The translations under genes were made by a program, and so were the position numbers. Shown in pieces: positions 1 to 9,509 of a stretch of DNA of 64,000 nt. Each line of letters begins with the position of its first letter. The first letter of the stretch is position 1. A model generated the notes under the pieces. That model worked only from the letters and a program-made list of their open reading frames with translations. It did not search any database and had not been told where the DNA came from. This DNA comes from Dugong dugon (Eukaryota > Chordata > Mammalia > Sirenia > Dugongidae). The DNA is taken from the NCBI GenBank assembly GCA_030035585.1, contig CM057465.1, forward strand, positions 1,277,501 through 1,341,500, given 5' to 3'.

Positions 1-808
1 CTTGAATATTTTAGCATCATATAGTGGCTCTCCTTTAGTTTTTACAATGCCTTTGACTTGAAGTATATTTTTTCTGGTATTAATATAACTAGATTCACTA
101 CATATATTTTGGTCTTTTAATTTTTCCATTCCCTATGTTTTTCTTGTTACTTCTGTGAGTGGAATATAGTTGTATTTCATTAAATCTACTCTGGTCATCC
201 TTGCCTTTTAAATGTGGCATTTATGTTAGGTATGTTTGGTTTAGTCAGCGATCCATCTGGCATTATAATTATTCTCTGATGTTGTGTTATTTTCTTAATG
301 TTTCTTCGTTATTTTTTCCTTTCCTTTCTTGTTTTATTTTGCATTGGCATTTTTTTTTCTCTAAAAATTTGGATAACTTACACTGTATTTCTATTTTTTT
401 AGTCGTTGGCTTAAAAATTTCATCACTCAAACACTTACCTAATCAAATTGTAAAATTAGTTGATCTCCTTAACCTTCTCAATATGTAACAAAGACTTAAA
501 TGACTCTAATCATGACTTTTTTTTACTGATTTGCTTTAGTTGCTACAAATTTCACATTGTTGTTACATCACAAGACGTTATTGTCCTGGTTTTGTGCGGT
601 GAGTTGTTTGCATTTATCTCACACTTACCTTTTCCTTGTGCCCCTTTCCCCCTTCCATTTCAAACCTTCTTTCTGGGCGCACTGTCCTCAGGTTTGAAAA
701 GTATCCTTAAGAATCTTCCTTAGTCAGGGTCTGTTGATGGCAAACCATCTCTTTTGGTTCTGAGAAGTCTTTATTCCACCCTTGTTGTTGAAAGATGTGA
801 TTTCCAGG
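1..808 (-). mobile_element. Ancient L1 LINE, 3' region, first segment
   Basis: T-rich sequence that reads like the antisense of the long 3' region of old mammalian L1 elements, including the stretches around 'CTTGAAGTATATTTTTTCTG' (60-79) and the segment at 735-800. It contains only short chance frames and no gene. The same L1 resumes after each of the insertions listed below (1219-1382, 1921-1981, 2812-3063, 3155-3670), so the whole left 4 kb is one interrupted element. Assignment is by recall of L1M-type consensus sequence; the exact subfamily is unknown. Confidence 0.7.
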
Positions 809-1218
809 TGTCTTAGTTGTCTAGTGCTGCTGTAACAGAAATACCACAGGGGGGTGGCTTTACACAGAAATTTATTTTCTCACAGTTTAGGAGTCTAGAA
901 GTCTGAAATCAAGACACCAGCTCTAGGGGAAGGCTCTTTTTCTCTGTTGACTCGGGGAGAAGGTCCTTGTGTCTTTTTAGCTTCTGTTCCTCGGTTCCTT
1001 GGTGATCTTCATGTGGCGTGGCATCTGTCTTTCCCATCTCGGCCTTCTTGCTGCTTGCTTATATCCAAAAGCTGATTCATTTAAGACATACCCTGCACTA
1101 ATCCTGTCTCATGAATATAACAAAGAAAACCTGTTCCCAAAAGGGGATCCTAACCACAGGTATAGGGGCTACAATTTATAACACATATTTTTTGGGGAAC
1201 ACACTTCCATCTATCACT
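809..1218 (-). mobile_element. MLT1-like (ERVL-MaLR) LTR inside L1
   Basis: The block starts 'TGTCTTAGTTGTCTAGTGCT' and contains the MLT1-type antisense landmarks 'TTTATTTTCTCACAGTTTAG' and 'CTAATCCTGTCTCATGAATA', ending in a degraded version of 'ATTCAATCCATAACA'. It interrupts the L1 relic. A CCAGG pentamer lies at 804-808 and again at 1219-1223, which fits the 5-bp target duplication of an endogenous retrovirus-like LTR. This is a solo LTR with no internal genes. A better preserved relative is at 5210-6006. Confidence 0.7.
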
Positions 1219-1382
1219 CCAGGCATAGACTTCTGAATTAGCAATTATTTAATCTCAACACATTGTAGAGCTCATTCAGCAGTCTCCCTGCTTCCATTGT
1301 TGGGCTAAATGCTCCTCTTTTGAAGGTAATCTGTCTTTTCTCCTCAGCTGCCTTTAGATCTTCTCTTTATATTTTTAATGAT
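1219..1382 (-). mobile_element. L1 LINE, second segment
   Basis: Continuation of the minus-strand L1 after the LTR. Its last 73 bases (about 1310-1382) reappear at 92% identity at 7752-7826, joined in the same way to RTE sequence (see findings). The L1 resumes at 1921 after the RTE insertion. Confidence 0.6.
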
Positions 1383-1920
1383 GTACCGCATTGGGCAAAT
1401 CTGTTGCAAAAGACCTCTTTAAAGTGCTAAAAGTAAAGATGTCACTTTGAGGACTAAGGTGCGCCTGACCCAAGCCATGGTGTTTTCAATTGCCTCATAT
1501 GCATGAGAAAGCTGGACAATGAATAAGGAAGACCGAAAAGAATTGACACCTTTGAATTACAGTGTTGGTGAAGAATATTGAATATACCATGGACTGCTAG
1601 AAGAACAAACAAATCTGTCTTGGAAGAAGTATAGCCGCAATGCTCCTTGGAAGCGAGGATGGTGAGACTTTGTCTTATGTTTTGGACATGTTATCAGGAG
1701 GGACCAGTCCCTGGAGAAGGACATCATGCTTGGTAAAGTAGAGGATCAACGAAAAAGAGGAAGACCCTCAATGAGATGGATTGACACAATGGCTGTAACA
1801 ATGGTCTCAAACATAGCAAGACTGTGAGGATGACACAGGCCCGGGTAATGTTTCGTTCTGTTGTATATAGAGCTGCCATGAGTTGGAGCTGACTCGACAG
1901 CACCTACACCAACAACTTTA
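1383..1920 (+). mobile_element. RTE LINE, 5'-truncated 3' end
   Basis: Carries the last ~540 bp of the afrotherian RTE: the 3' end of the reverse-transcriptase frame ('GCATTGGGCAAATCTGTTGC' at about 1390), the region with 'GAGAAGGACATCATGCTTGG', and the terminal 'CATGAGTTGGAGCTGACTCG' tail ending in CAACAACTTTAA. It is truncated at its 5' side and lies inside the L1. The reading frame is broken. The L1-RTE junction at its left edge is also present at 7752-7826. Confidence 0.85.
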
Positions 1921-1981
1921 ACTTTGATATTCTGTAAGTTCACTATGATGTTTCTGTGCATAAATTTTGACTAAATTTTTC
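1921..1981 (-). mobile_element. L1 LINE, third segment
   Basis: Short stretch resuming the same L1 ('TTCACTATGATGTTTCTGTG') between the RTE copy and the RPL7 pseudogene. Confidence 0.5.
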
Positions 1982-2811
1982 CTTTTTTTTCTTCAGTTTG
2001 AAAGCAGTTACAGTTTTATTAACTGACCAGATTACAAAAACAATCATGGTAAATAGCTTAGTTTATCCTTCTAATAAGCCTGTTGATCTGGTCTTCCCTG
2101 TTGCCAGCATCTCCACCTTCTACAAAATGGATGTTTTTTTCTTCTTTCCACCTCTTAGAGAAGATAATTTGACGGGCCACAGGAAGTTGTTTGCATCTTT
2201 GAAGCGTTTCTGAACAGTATAGATCTCACGAATCAGATCCTCTATGCAGATGATGCCGTATTTACCGAGAGATCGTGCAATCAAAGTGTTATCTGTCTGG
2301 GCAATTCGCTTCTTATTGATTTTGCCATAACCACGCTTGTAGATCAGTTTATTCACCGACTTCAGGTTTGGGTACCCCCATGCAGTGTATGGTTTCACAA
2401 TTCTCAGCATGTTAATTGAAGTCTTGTTGAACTTAACAAAGGTGCCATTGAAGGTGAAGAAGCTGCAACACCTTTCCAAACTTTGGGCTCACAACATTGA
2501 CACTTCTGACCCTGATAAGAATTGCCAACTTGGGTTCTCCAGGTACATAGAAGTTGCCAGCTTTTCTTGCCATCCTAACCATTCGAATCTCCTTTCTGTA
2601 CATCTGCCCGTATTCCTAGTGATAGTGCTTAGCTTTTTCACAGATAAGCTTCCTCTTTTCCTTTTGAAACATCTTTTGGGCAAACTTCTTTCTCAGGCGC
2701 TTGATCTTTCATCCTGAAATTCCTTCGCTTTTTCTTAAGGGTTCCCGGACAGCAGGACCATTCTTTTTCTTTTCTTCCACACCCTCCATGGTTCCAGCCC
2801 GAAAAAGAGCC
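1982..2811 (-). pseudogene. RPL7: RPL7 processed pseudogene
   Basis: An intronless retrocopy of large-subunit ribosomal protein L7 mRNA, inserted in the L1. It reads on the minus strand from an ATG at 2789-2787 to TAA at 2060-2058. A pyrimidine-rich 5' leader (about 2790-2811), a short 3' untranslated part with an AATAAA signal and an A-rich tail (T-run at 1981-1990) are present. The longest frame (2120-2479) still shows the RPL7 core, e.g. '[20 protein letters not shown]' and '[17 protein letters not shown]'. The copy is dead: small deletions around 2725-2750 shift the frame, a TAG replaces a Lys codon at 2618-2616, about 11 bp are lost near 2455, and a 1-bp loss near 2120 shifts the C-terminus. 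The span of 732 bp against 747 bp for the usual 248-residue frame matches the sum of those losses. A target duplication is at best imperfect (about 1970-1981 and 2811-2822). No promoter is expected. Confidence 0.95.
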
Positions 2812-3063
2812 TTAATTGTTTCTGTTTGGAATTAACTGGGCTTCTCGACCCGGTGATGTCTTTAATTAGGTTTTCTTTTTTGCAAAGATCGCAGCCATTA
2901 TTTCCGAAACTATTGGCTGTGTCCGATTGTCTCTCTCTTTCTTTTTGGAACTTGTGAAACCTCCTCACTCTGCCTTCCGTGCTTCTGGACCTCGCCTCCT
3001 TCGTATCTATCTCTTTGTCTTTCTTGACCCATTTTGTCTAACTTAATCTGATCTAACTTCTAG
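2812..3063 (-). mobile_element. L1 LINE, fourth segment
   Basis: L1 antisense resumes after the pseudogene, e.g. 'GCAGCCATTATTTCCGAAAC' near 2890. It ends in the left copy of a 10-bp duplication, TAACTTCTAG (3054-3063). Confidence 0.6.
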
Positions 3064-3144
3064 TTTGCGGTTAGACCAGCTGCTCGCGTGACTCAAGGTG
3101 GTCACCATGAGTCGGAATCGACTCCACGGCAACAACAGCAACAA
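3064..3144 (+). mobile_element. 81-bp RTE/SINE 3'-tail insertion with perfect TSD
   Basis: An 81-bp insert containing only the shared RTE/SINE tail ('CCATGAGTCGGAATCGACTC' near 3105) and a CAACAACAGCAACAA 3' repeat. It is bounded by perfect copies of TAACTTCTAG at 3054-3063 and 3145-3154. It is therefore a discrete target-primed insertion into the L1, not a decayed remnant of something longer. Confidence 0.85.
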
Positions 3145-3154
3145 TAACTTCTAG

Positions 3155-3670
3155 CTTATTTATCTCCCCTGTTTCTTCTCCTTCTCTACGTTTCTTTCTT
3201 CTTCAACTTTGTCTAACCAGGTATTGAATCTACTCATTGAATATTTAATTTCAACAACTACATTTTTCACTTTCAGCCATTACATTTTTTAAAATCTACT
3301 TTTTCTCGTGCACCTTCACAAGTCTGTCTTTGTTACATGAAACATATTACTGGTTTGGGTCTTGTACCTGGTTTTCTTTTCATTCTTTTTCCTGCCATCT
3401 CTTGCTCATTGTCTCCATTTTCCTTGTCTATTTTGCAATTTCTTTTTTAGTGACTTGCTCATAGTTCTTGAAACTTTCCCTGTGGGGAATCTTATCTCTG
3501 GGATGAAAGCAGCCTCCTCCAGAGGGTCTGTGTTGGGAATCTTTCAGGTTTGGGAGAGCAGTTCTGCTCAGGTCCTCTATAAACTCAGCACTTGATTGAA
3601 ATTTTAGGCCACACAAATAGCACGAATTTAGGTAGTTAACCCATGTCAGGGGTAATTTTTTGTTAAGCAT
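3155..3670 (-). mobile_element. L1 LINE, fifth segment
   Basis: Further antisense L1 3'-region sequence. The short open frames here (3362-3595, 3428-3742) are chance frames in repeat DNA. Confidence 0.55.
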
Positions 3671-3866
3671 AAAACCAGTTGCTGTTGAGTCATCTCTGAC
3701 CCATGGTGACCCTATGTGTGTCAGAATAGAACTGGGCTCCATAGGGTTTCCAGTGGATGATTTTTGGAAGTGGACTGCCAGGCCTTTCTTCCGAGGTGCC
3801 TCTGGGTGAGCTCCAGCCTTTCAATTGGCAGGTGAGCCCAGTAACTGTGCCATGCAGGGACCCCCA
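3671..3866 (-). mobile_element. tRNA-derived SINE (type B) inside L1
   Basis: Reverse orientation of the SINE class that begins 'AGTCCCTGGGTGGTGCAAA'. Tail 'CCATGGTGACCCTATGTGTG' and body 'TTGGAAGTGGACTGCCAGGC' are clear; the tRNA-like head near 3835-3866 is degraded. Confidence 0.8.
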
Positions 3867-4240
3867 GCACCAATTTAGATATGGACATTTTCCTTGTGTC
3901 TCTGCAGGTGAGGGTAGGGGAGCTGTCGGTATCTTGCCATTTCACTGAGAATATGGTCCTATAGGGGTCTCATGTTACACTCCCAACCTTGGGAAGATAC
4001 TGGGCTTTGCCTTCTTTCCCTGAAAGGCCATGGAGATGGAAAGTTCCAGGTCACCCTGTGCTCTTGAGGGGAAAGCTGGCTTTTGCTCTGCCCACCTCTT
4101 TGTTCCTGTCTCCCATGGTCGTCTCTTTGGCTCAGGTCTTCCTTGCTTTTTTTGTCAGTCCCTGGATGCACTTAATACTTTAAAAAATATTTTATCGAGC
4201 AAATTTTTTGTTCTCGTCAGCAGGAGATCCATATATCCAT
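3867..4240 (-). mobile_element. Probable continuation of the L1 relic
   Basis: No gene. The position to the right of the SINE and the composition suggest more of the same old LINE, but I cannot match it well to an L1 consensus. The overlapping open frames on both strands (3959-4245) have no recognisable protein. Confidence 0.3.
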
Positions 4241-4499
4241 ACTGACAGGATGAAATTCTAAGACAGAGTTTGTGAAACTGTGAGTTACAACCAAGTAATA
4301 GGTCACGAAATCAATTTAGAGGGTTGTGACCAAAAATTTTAAATAGAATAGAATGGAACGGAGTATAACAGGAAATGTCAGAGTTCTGCCATCCATTTTT
4401 ACATTTATGGATGTGCCCACACACAGACATATGGGTACTGGTTTCCGTGTGAAATGTGCTTCTTATTCTTGGTAATGTTGTAACTACCCCTAGACCGGG

Positions 4500-4770
4500 G
4501 TAAAACTTCTCAGACTTGAGTCTGGTTACCATTCACATAAGGGTCTTGTTAAAATGCAGATTCTGACTCAGCAGGTCTGGGCTAGGGGCCTGAGACTCTG
4601 CATTTCCAACAAGCTCAGGGTGATGCTGATGCTACTCGTCTGTGCACCATACAGGTAGCTGGTCTGTGCACCATGCAGGTAGCTGGTCTGTGTACCATGC
4701 AGGCAGCTGGTCTGTGTACCACACAGGTAGCTGGTCTGTGCACCACACAAGCAGAGTAGCAAGTTTCACT
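4500..4770 (-). mobile_element. MER5A (hAT-Charlie) relic with embedded minisatellite
   Basis: Reads as the reverse of MER5A: 'GGTCTTGTTAAAATGCAGAT', then 'CTGAGACTCTGCATTTCCAA' and 'GGTGATGCTGATGCT', ending in 'GAGTAGCAAG' at 4753-4763. The terminal part has been expanded into a 24-bp tandem repeat (4631-4753). MER5A is a short non-autonomous DNA transposon with no coding capacity. Confidence 0.75.
4631..4753. repeat. 24-bp minisatellite, 5 units, in MER5A
   Basis: One 27-bp unit (4631-4657) followed by four exact 24-bp units: 4658-4681, 4682-4705, 4706-4729 and 4730-4753. The unit is close to GCTGGTCTGTGCACCACACA followed by GGTA. Units differ by 1-4 substitutions with no indels after the first. 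Because 24 is divisible by 3, long repetitive frames appear on both strands (e.g. 4568-4762 and 4615-4815 minus); they are not genes. A second array of the same unit is at 24125-24320. Confidence 0.9.
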
Positions 4771-5209
4771 ATCTACCACCTCCTCACCCTGAAGCCGCAC
4801 AGAAAGCTGGGCCAAGAACTCGAAAGCTTCTTTCCTCTGTGCTCATCACACCCAGAGCTTCTCCCCGTAGCTGCACGTAGAGCTCCGTCCAATGGGCTCA
4901 TCATAGAGATGGGTTTAAGGCGTTGTCAAATAGAAAACACATCCAGATTTTGATTAGAGAGAGGCTTCATTCAGAAACAAAAGGGAGAGACACTATTCCA
5001 ATAGGGGAAGGGCTTGTTGTAACAGAGGGGCACTCTGACCATAAGATCTGCAAGTGTCTCAGATATTCAGGGACAGAGCATTTTCTCTTACAGGGAGAGC
5101 AAACACGGCTGGAAATAACCAGGCTTGGGGGAGTGTAATGGGGGTGACGGCATTGAATAGTGACTCCGAATGTTTTACACTGAAGCCAGCCTGTTCTCCC
5201 AGAGGGGGC
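4771..5209. other. No gene; flank shared with the 24-kb locus, then unclassified DNA
   Basis: 4771-4910 is about 80% similar to 24340-24492, so the homology of the two minisatellite loci extends past the MER5A end. The rest (4911-5209) has no recognisable element; its purine-rich composition could be an old LTR. Confidence 0.5.
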
Positions 5210-5294
5210 TGTCTTAGTTATGTAGTGCTGCTTTAACAAAAATACCATGAGTGTGTGGCTTTAACAAACAGAATATATTTTCTCACAGTTCATG

Positions 5295-5468
5295 AGGATG
5301 TTGTTGTAGCCTCCAGGAATTGCTGGAATACCAGTTAACATGTTTCAACAAATGGATGCAGTGGTGGAAGTGCCAAGAAATTTGGAAGACAGCTCCCTGG
5401 CCAACTGACTGGAAGAGATCCATATTTATGCCTATTCCCAAGAAAGATGATCCAACCGAATGCAGAAA
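5295..5468 (+). mobile_element. Internal RTE fragment within LTR
   Basis: Matches the reverse-transcriptase-coding part of the RTE ('GCCAAGAAATTTGGAAGACA', 'GATCCATATTTATGCCTATT', 'CCAACCGAATGCAGAAATTA'). Neither the RTE 5' end nor its 3' tail is present, and the LTR continues on both sides. This is unusual for a target-primed insertion. Confidence 0.75.
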
Positions 5469-5746
5469 TTAGGGGGCTAGAAGTCCGAATTCAGGGCACC
5501 AGCTCTAGAGGAAGGCTTTCTCTCTCTGTCAGCTCTGGGGAAGGTCCTTGTCTCTTCAGCTTCTGTTTCCTGCTTCCTAGGAGATCTCCATGTGACTTGG
5601 CATCTATCTTCGCCCATCTCTGCTTGCTCAGTCTACTCTTTGTATATCTTGTAAGAGATTGACTCAAGACACACCCTACACTAATCCTGTCTCATTAACA
5701 TAACAAAGACATCCCATTCCCAAATGGGATTATAACCACAGGCATA

Positions 5747-5943
5747 ACCAAAAAAACAAAACAAAACAAAACAAAAAAAACAAACTAACAAAAACAAAAC
5801 CTGTTGCTGTGGAATTGATTTCAACCATAGCAACCCTGTAGGACAGAGTTGAACTGCCCCATAGGGTTTCCAAGGAGGTTGATTTGAACTGCCAACCATT
5901 TGGTTAGCAGCCAGGCTCTTAACAACTGCCCCAATAGGGCCCC
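5747..5943 (-). mobile_element. AfroSINE (type A) inside LTR
   Basis: Reverse-oriented SINE of the class starting 'GGAGCCCTGGTGGC'. It has an A-rich AAAAC-repeat tail at 5747-5800 (window orientation), the RTE-like 3' end, and its tRNA head near 5910-5943. The target duplication AACCACAGGCATA (5734-5746) is matched by AACCACAAGCATA (5944-5956), 12 of 13 bases. Confidence 0.9.
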
Positions 5944-6006
5944 AACCACAAGCATAGAGTTTAAGATTTACAACATATTTGGGGGGACATGATTCAATCC
6001 ATAACA

Positions 6007-7211
6007 GGGCTGTAATGAGGGATAGTCTGCTGGCACTGGCTGAGTGTGGCTAGGGTTCGGGGACCTGGGGGAGGGAATCTTATCCAAAGTTTGGCGAACA
6101 GATTGATCAGTGGGGACAAGCAATTCAGATACTTAATTACGGGACCAGGAGTGGAAAGTAGAGAGTCTATTTCTGGCCTTGTCCAGGTAAACCTGGGACA
6201 GTGAGTCTTATCTGAGTCACATGGGAAGGGTGGTATTCTGTAGGAAGTTTTTTTCCTGGACACAGAGGGTGAGGGATTTCTTTAATCAATACAGTTTTCC
6301 AGGAGCACATTGCTCAAGTACAAATCAACATTATCAAAGTGTTGGGTTCTTCTGAGTGTGCCAGGGACACACCCTGCACCCCATAAAGTGTGTGCCCTGA
6401 GAGCTGTCTTCCGGCAACCTTCTGCAGTGCTGGGTGCCATTTATCGTCCTGCTCTCAGTGTTTTCTCTGCTGAAGATCACTTTTCCCTACAAGATGTGCA
6501 GGATGAGTTTCCAGAAGTCAGTCACCGAGGGCTAATAAAAATGCTCGATAAATTCGGAACACACCTTTGAACAACACCACTGTATGCAAACGCAGGGTGA
6601 TTTCATTGTTAACTGTTATTCCTGGAACACTTGCGGGAGGCAAAGCTACTTAGATGTTAAGGCCGGGAGAGCTGCTGTTGTAATATTTTCTGGCAGCAGC
6701 AAAGGCTGTCATCCAATGGTGATAAGCTAAAATGGGCTGCATGCCCGCCTTTGTTTTCCAAGGTAAACTGCTGGCATTATTATTTACATACCAAATGCAA
6801 ACTTCCTTTTGCTAAATCATGCAAATGAAATAGTGAGACTCAGCCCAGCCCAGAAATGGAGCACTGGGGATCACTTTGCCAGCTATTCTTTTTTATTTAT
6901 CCCAGATCCCAAAACATTTGGGCTGGCCCAAAAGTAATGCAATTACTCTGACTCTCTGGCTGGAAGCGCTTGTGTTTACTGTGCCCATTTGATCTGGTTT
7001 GGATTTAGGAATTAGAGGGCAGGTGATATCCTCAGCCCTTTAGCGGTATCTTGGGTGCACAAAACTAAAGAGACGGGATTGAATGGTAAGGGCAGGCAGG
7101 GAATGCTAACGTGGCCTGACATTGTTTCATTCTAAGATTAGAAATTGTTCTTTTCTAGCAGTCACAAAACTGCAGAGTTTGGTTTTAGTGGACTGCATGC
7201 AATTTTAAAGG
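6007..7211. other. Unique DNA, no gene; candidate conserved element inside
   Basis: No repeat family or coding gene recognised. The 86-codon frame at 6310-6570 has no recognisable domain and sits next to an AATAAA by chance. The part at about 6590-6900 looks the least decayed and contains transcription-factor motifs; it is listed separately. Confidence 0.5.
6590..6900. promoter_or_regulatory. Candidate conserved non-coding element with SOX and octamer motifs
   Basis: Non-repetitive stretch holding CCTTTGT (6748-6754, SOX-type) and a perfect octamer ATGCAAAT (6819-6826, POU-type), with AAATGCAAA at 6793-6801. Single motifs of this length occur by chance, so the call rests on their clustering in a repeat-free block. 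Function and target gene are unknown. Confidence 0.25.
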
Positions 7212-7938
7212 TGTTGTTGTTGTTAGGTGTCGTCGAGTCAGTTCCAACTCATAGCAACCCCGTGCACAACAGAACGAAACACTGCCCGGTCCTGAGCTGT
7301 GCTCACAATTGTTGCTATGTTTAAGACCATGGTTGCAGCCACTGTGTCAACCCATCTCGTTGAGGGTCTTCCTCTTTTTCACTGACCTTCTGCTTTACCA
7401 AGCATGATGTCCTTCTCCAGGGACTGATCCCTCCTGATAACATGTCCAAAGTACGTGAGATGAAGTCTCGCCATCCTCGCTTCTAAGGAGCACTCTGGCT
7501 GTACTTCATCCGAAACAGATTCGTTTGTTCTTCTGGCAGTCCATAATATATTCAAAACTCTTCACCAACGTCATAATTCAAATGTGTCAATTCGTCTTCA
7601 ATCTTCCTTATTCGTTGTCCAGCTTTCACATGCATATGAGGCAATTGAAAACACCATGGCTTGGGTCAGGCGCACCTTAGTCCTCAAAGTGACATCTTTA
7701 CTTTTAGCACTTTAAAGAGGTCTTTTGCAACAGATTTACCCAATGCAATAAGTCATTAAAAAGATAAGGAGAAGATCTAAAAGCAGCTAAGGAGAAAAGA
7801 CAGATTACCTTCAAAGGAAGAGCATTTTTTGCCTTCTGCTTCCATGGACGTTGATTGAGGATCTAAGTAAAATGAAATCCTTGACAACTTCAATCTTTTC
7901 TCCATTTACCATGATGTTGCTTAAGGTGATGGCTACCT
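7212..7938 (-). mobile_element. RTE LINE 3' end carrying an L1-derived segment
   Basis: Minus-strand RTE: 3' tail 'GTTGTTAGGTGTCGTCGAGT' at the left, then 'GCATGATGTCCTTCTCCAGG' and 'TTGGGTCAGGCGCACCTTAG', and the upstream part 'TGAAATCCTTGACAACTTCA' near 7875. Between them, at 7752-7826, about 73 bp of L1 sequence replaces about 20 bp of RTE. The same L1-RTE junction occurs at 1310-1395. Confidence 0.85.
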
Positions 7939-7948
7939 GTATTCATTA

Positions 7949-8152
7949 AGTCCCTGGGTGGTGCAAATGGTTAAGCACCTGGCTACTAACCAAAATGTTG
8001 GAGGTTTGAGTCCACCCAGAGGTGCCTTGGAAGAAAGGCCTGGTGATCTACTTCTGAAAAATCAGCCATTGAGAACCCTATGGAGCACAGCTCTAATCTG
8101 ACACACATGGGTTCGCCATGAGTTGGGGTTGACTCAGTGACAACTGGAAACA
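7949..8152 (+). mobile_element. tRNA-derived SINE (type B)
   Basis: 'AGTCCCTGGGTGGTGCAAAT' head with tRNA-like B-box 'GGTTTGAGTCC', body 'GGAAGAAAGGCCTGGTGATC', and tail 'CGCCATGAGTTGGGGTTGAC'. Confidence 0.85.
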
Positions 8153-9509
8153 GGTAGTAACCTGTGCTCAGGGACGAGGAAGAGGCACTTGTATACATCA
8201 GTCGTGGGCATGCAAGGATGAACCTCATTTCCAATTTGTCTGCATTGACAAAGATGTTTCATCTCTGCTATCACCAAACCACGATCCATTCCTCTCCCCA
8301 AATGGTTCTAAAATGGAACCATAATTAATTGTGAAGGCATATGATCTGTGAAATGTCAGGATGGTCAAATAATAATAAAACACTTGGAATTAAAATCCTT
8401 CACCATCCTCCAGTCTGGGTTATACACCGTCGGCCCCTGTGACTTCACGTTGGAACCGTGGCTGACTTGTCTTCTTCACTGACTGTCTCACCTGTGAAGG
8501 TCCCCAGATAAACACCAGACTTCTTGAGAATGAAGGCTCTTGTTTCTTCTTTGTTTACTCTCTCAGAATCACACCGTGATATAGGGCCAGAGCCTGCGAG
8601 GCCTGAGAGCTGTCCCAGTGCAAAGGGCTGGAGAGGATGGGACTTGTGGGCCAGGCTGCTGCTGGAGCCCCAGAGGCGAGAGCACCGCCTCCTCCAGGGA
8701 GCCCTGGGGGGTCTTTGGATATTACTTGATTAATTACAGCACTTTCAATTTTCTTTTTTTAATTAAGAAAAACCAAGGAAGGGGCAGACTTGGCCTTTGA
8801 AGCAGTCACCTCCTCTGGAGGCCTCGTCAGTTAGCCAGCCAGGAGGTTCTCAGACTGGACAACTCTCTGCACGCCTCCAGTGGCTTGGGGGAAAAGATAA
8901 TTAAAAACGAAATAAATTTGCTTCCAACCCAGAGCACCTCTCCACAAAGGTAGAAGAGAACGAAATCAATTTTATGATTGAATAAGCATTACACCAGAAT
9001 GTGATGCATCAGAGGCAATCGGCTGAAGGGATTGCAGAGCCGAAAAGGAATCTGGAGCGCAGTTCATACAGGTTTTAAGATAAGCGATAATTAGTCCTCA
9101 AGTGAGAAGATTTAAAAGCACCGTTTCTTACATACATCGTATCTTAAATTCATCTAGAATTGGGGTAGACACCTGTGTTTGTTAACTGCCTTTATCCAAA
9201 AGGAAAAATAAACTTTTCGTATCTTTAAGACAGGAGATGGTTTTGTGCCCTGGAGCAGGTGTCCTTTGAAGCCAGGCTCCTCTGTCCCACAGACACTGGG
9301 GACAGAGGAGACAGCTGTACTGATGGTGCCTCTGAGGGAAGCCCCAGTCCTGGGATGTAAACCTGGCAAAGAAGTTTGTGTAGATTTTTGAAAGGATTTA
9401 TGCATATTTTAAAAGCGGCAGAGAAAGAATTTACAAGTTTTCAAAAAACAAATGTTCTAACAAAAAGGGAGGGGGAGTCTCTCCATTTTCGTACCAGGGA
9501 GAATTACGT
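8153..9509. other. Unique DNA, no gene; candidate conserved cluster at 8725-9140
   Basis: No repeat family recognised. Short frames (8524-8733, 8618-8800, 9154-9405) have no identifiable protein. See the separate entry for 8725-9140. Confidence 0.5.
8725..9140. promoter_or_regulatory. Candidate conserved non-coding element, homeobox/GATA-rich
   Basis: Repeat-free AT-rich stretch with homeodomain-type cores TTGATTAATTAC (8727-8738) and GATAATTAAAA (8896-8906), and GATAA-type sites near 9080. Composition and lack of repeats fit an ancient regulatory block, but nothing in a single sequence proves conservation. Confidence 0.25.

Larger units (their letters stand above)
5210..6006 (-). mobile_element. 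MLT1-like LTR with two insertions
   Basis: Begins 'TGTCTTAGTTATGTAGTGCT' and ends 'GATTCAATCCATAACA' at 6006, the same family as 809-1218. GGGC lies on both outer edges (5206-5209 and 6007-6010), fitting a retroviral-type target duplication. It is interrupted by an RTE internal fragment (about 5295-5468) and by a SINE (5747-5943). Solo LTR, no internal retroviral genes. Confidence 0.8.

Noticed and set aside
6310..6570. 86-codon frame next to AATAAA
   Set aside because: No recognisable protein and the poly(A)-like hexamer is expected by chance in AT-rich DNA.
6920..6950. Mariner-like motif GGCCCAAAAGTAATGCAATT
   Set aside because: Resembles one inverted-repeat end of a mariner MITE but no second end or body is visible nearby.
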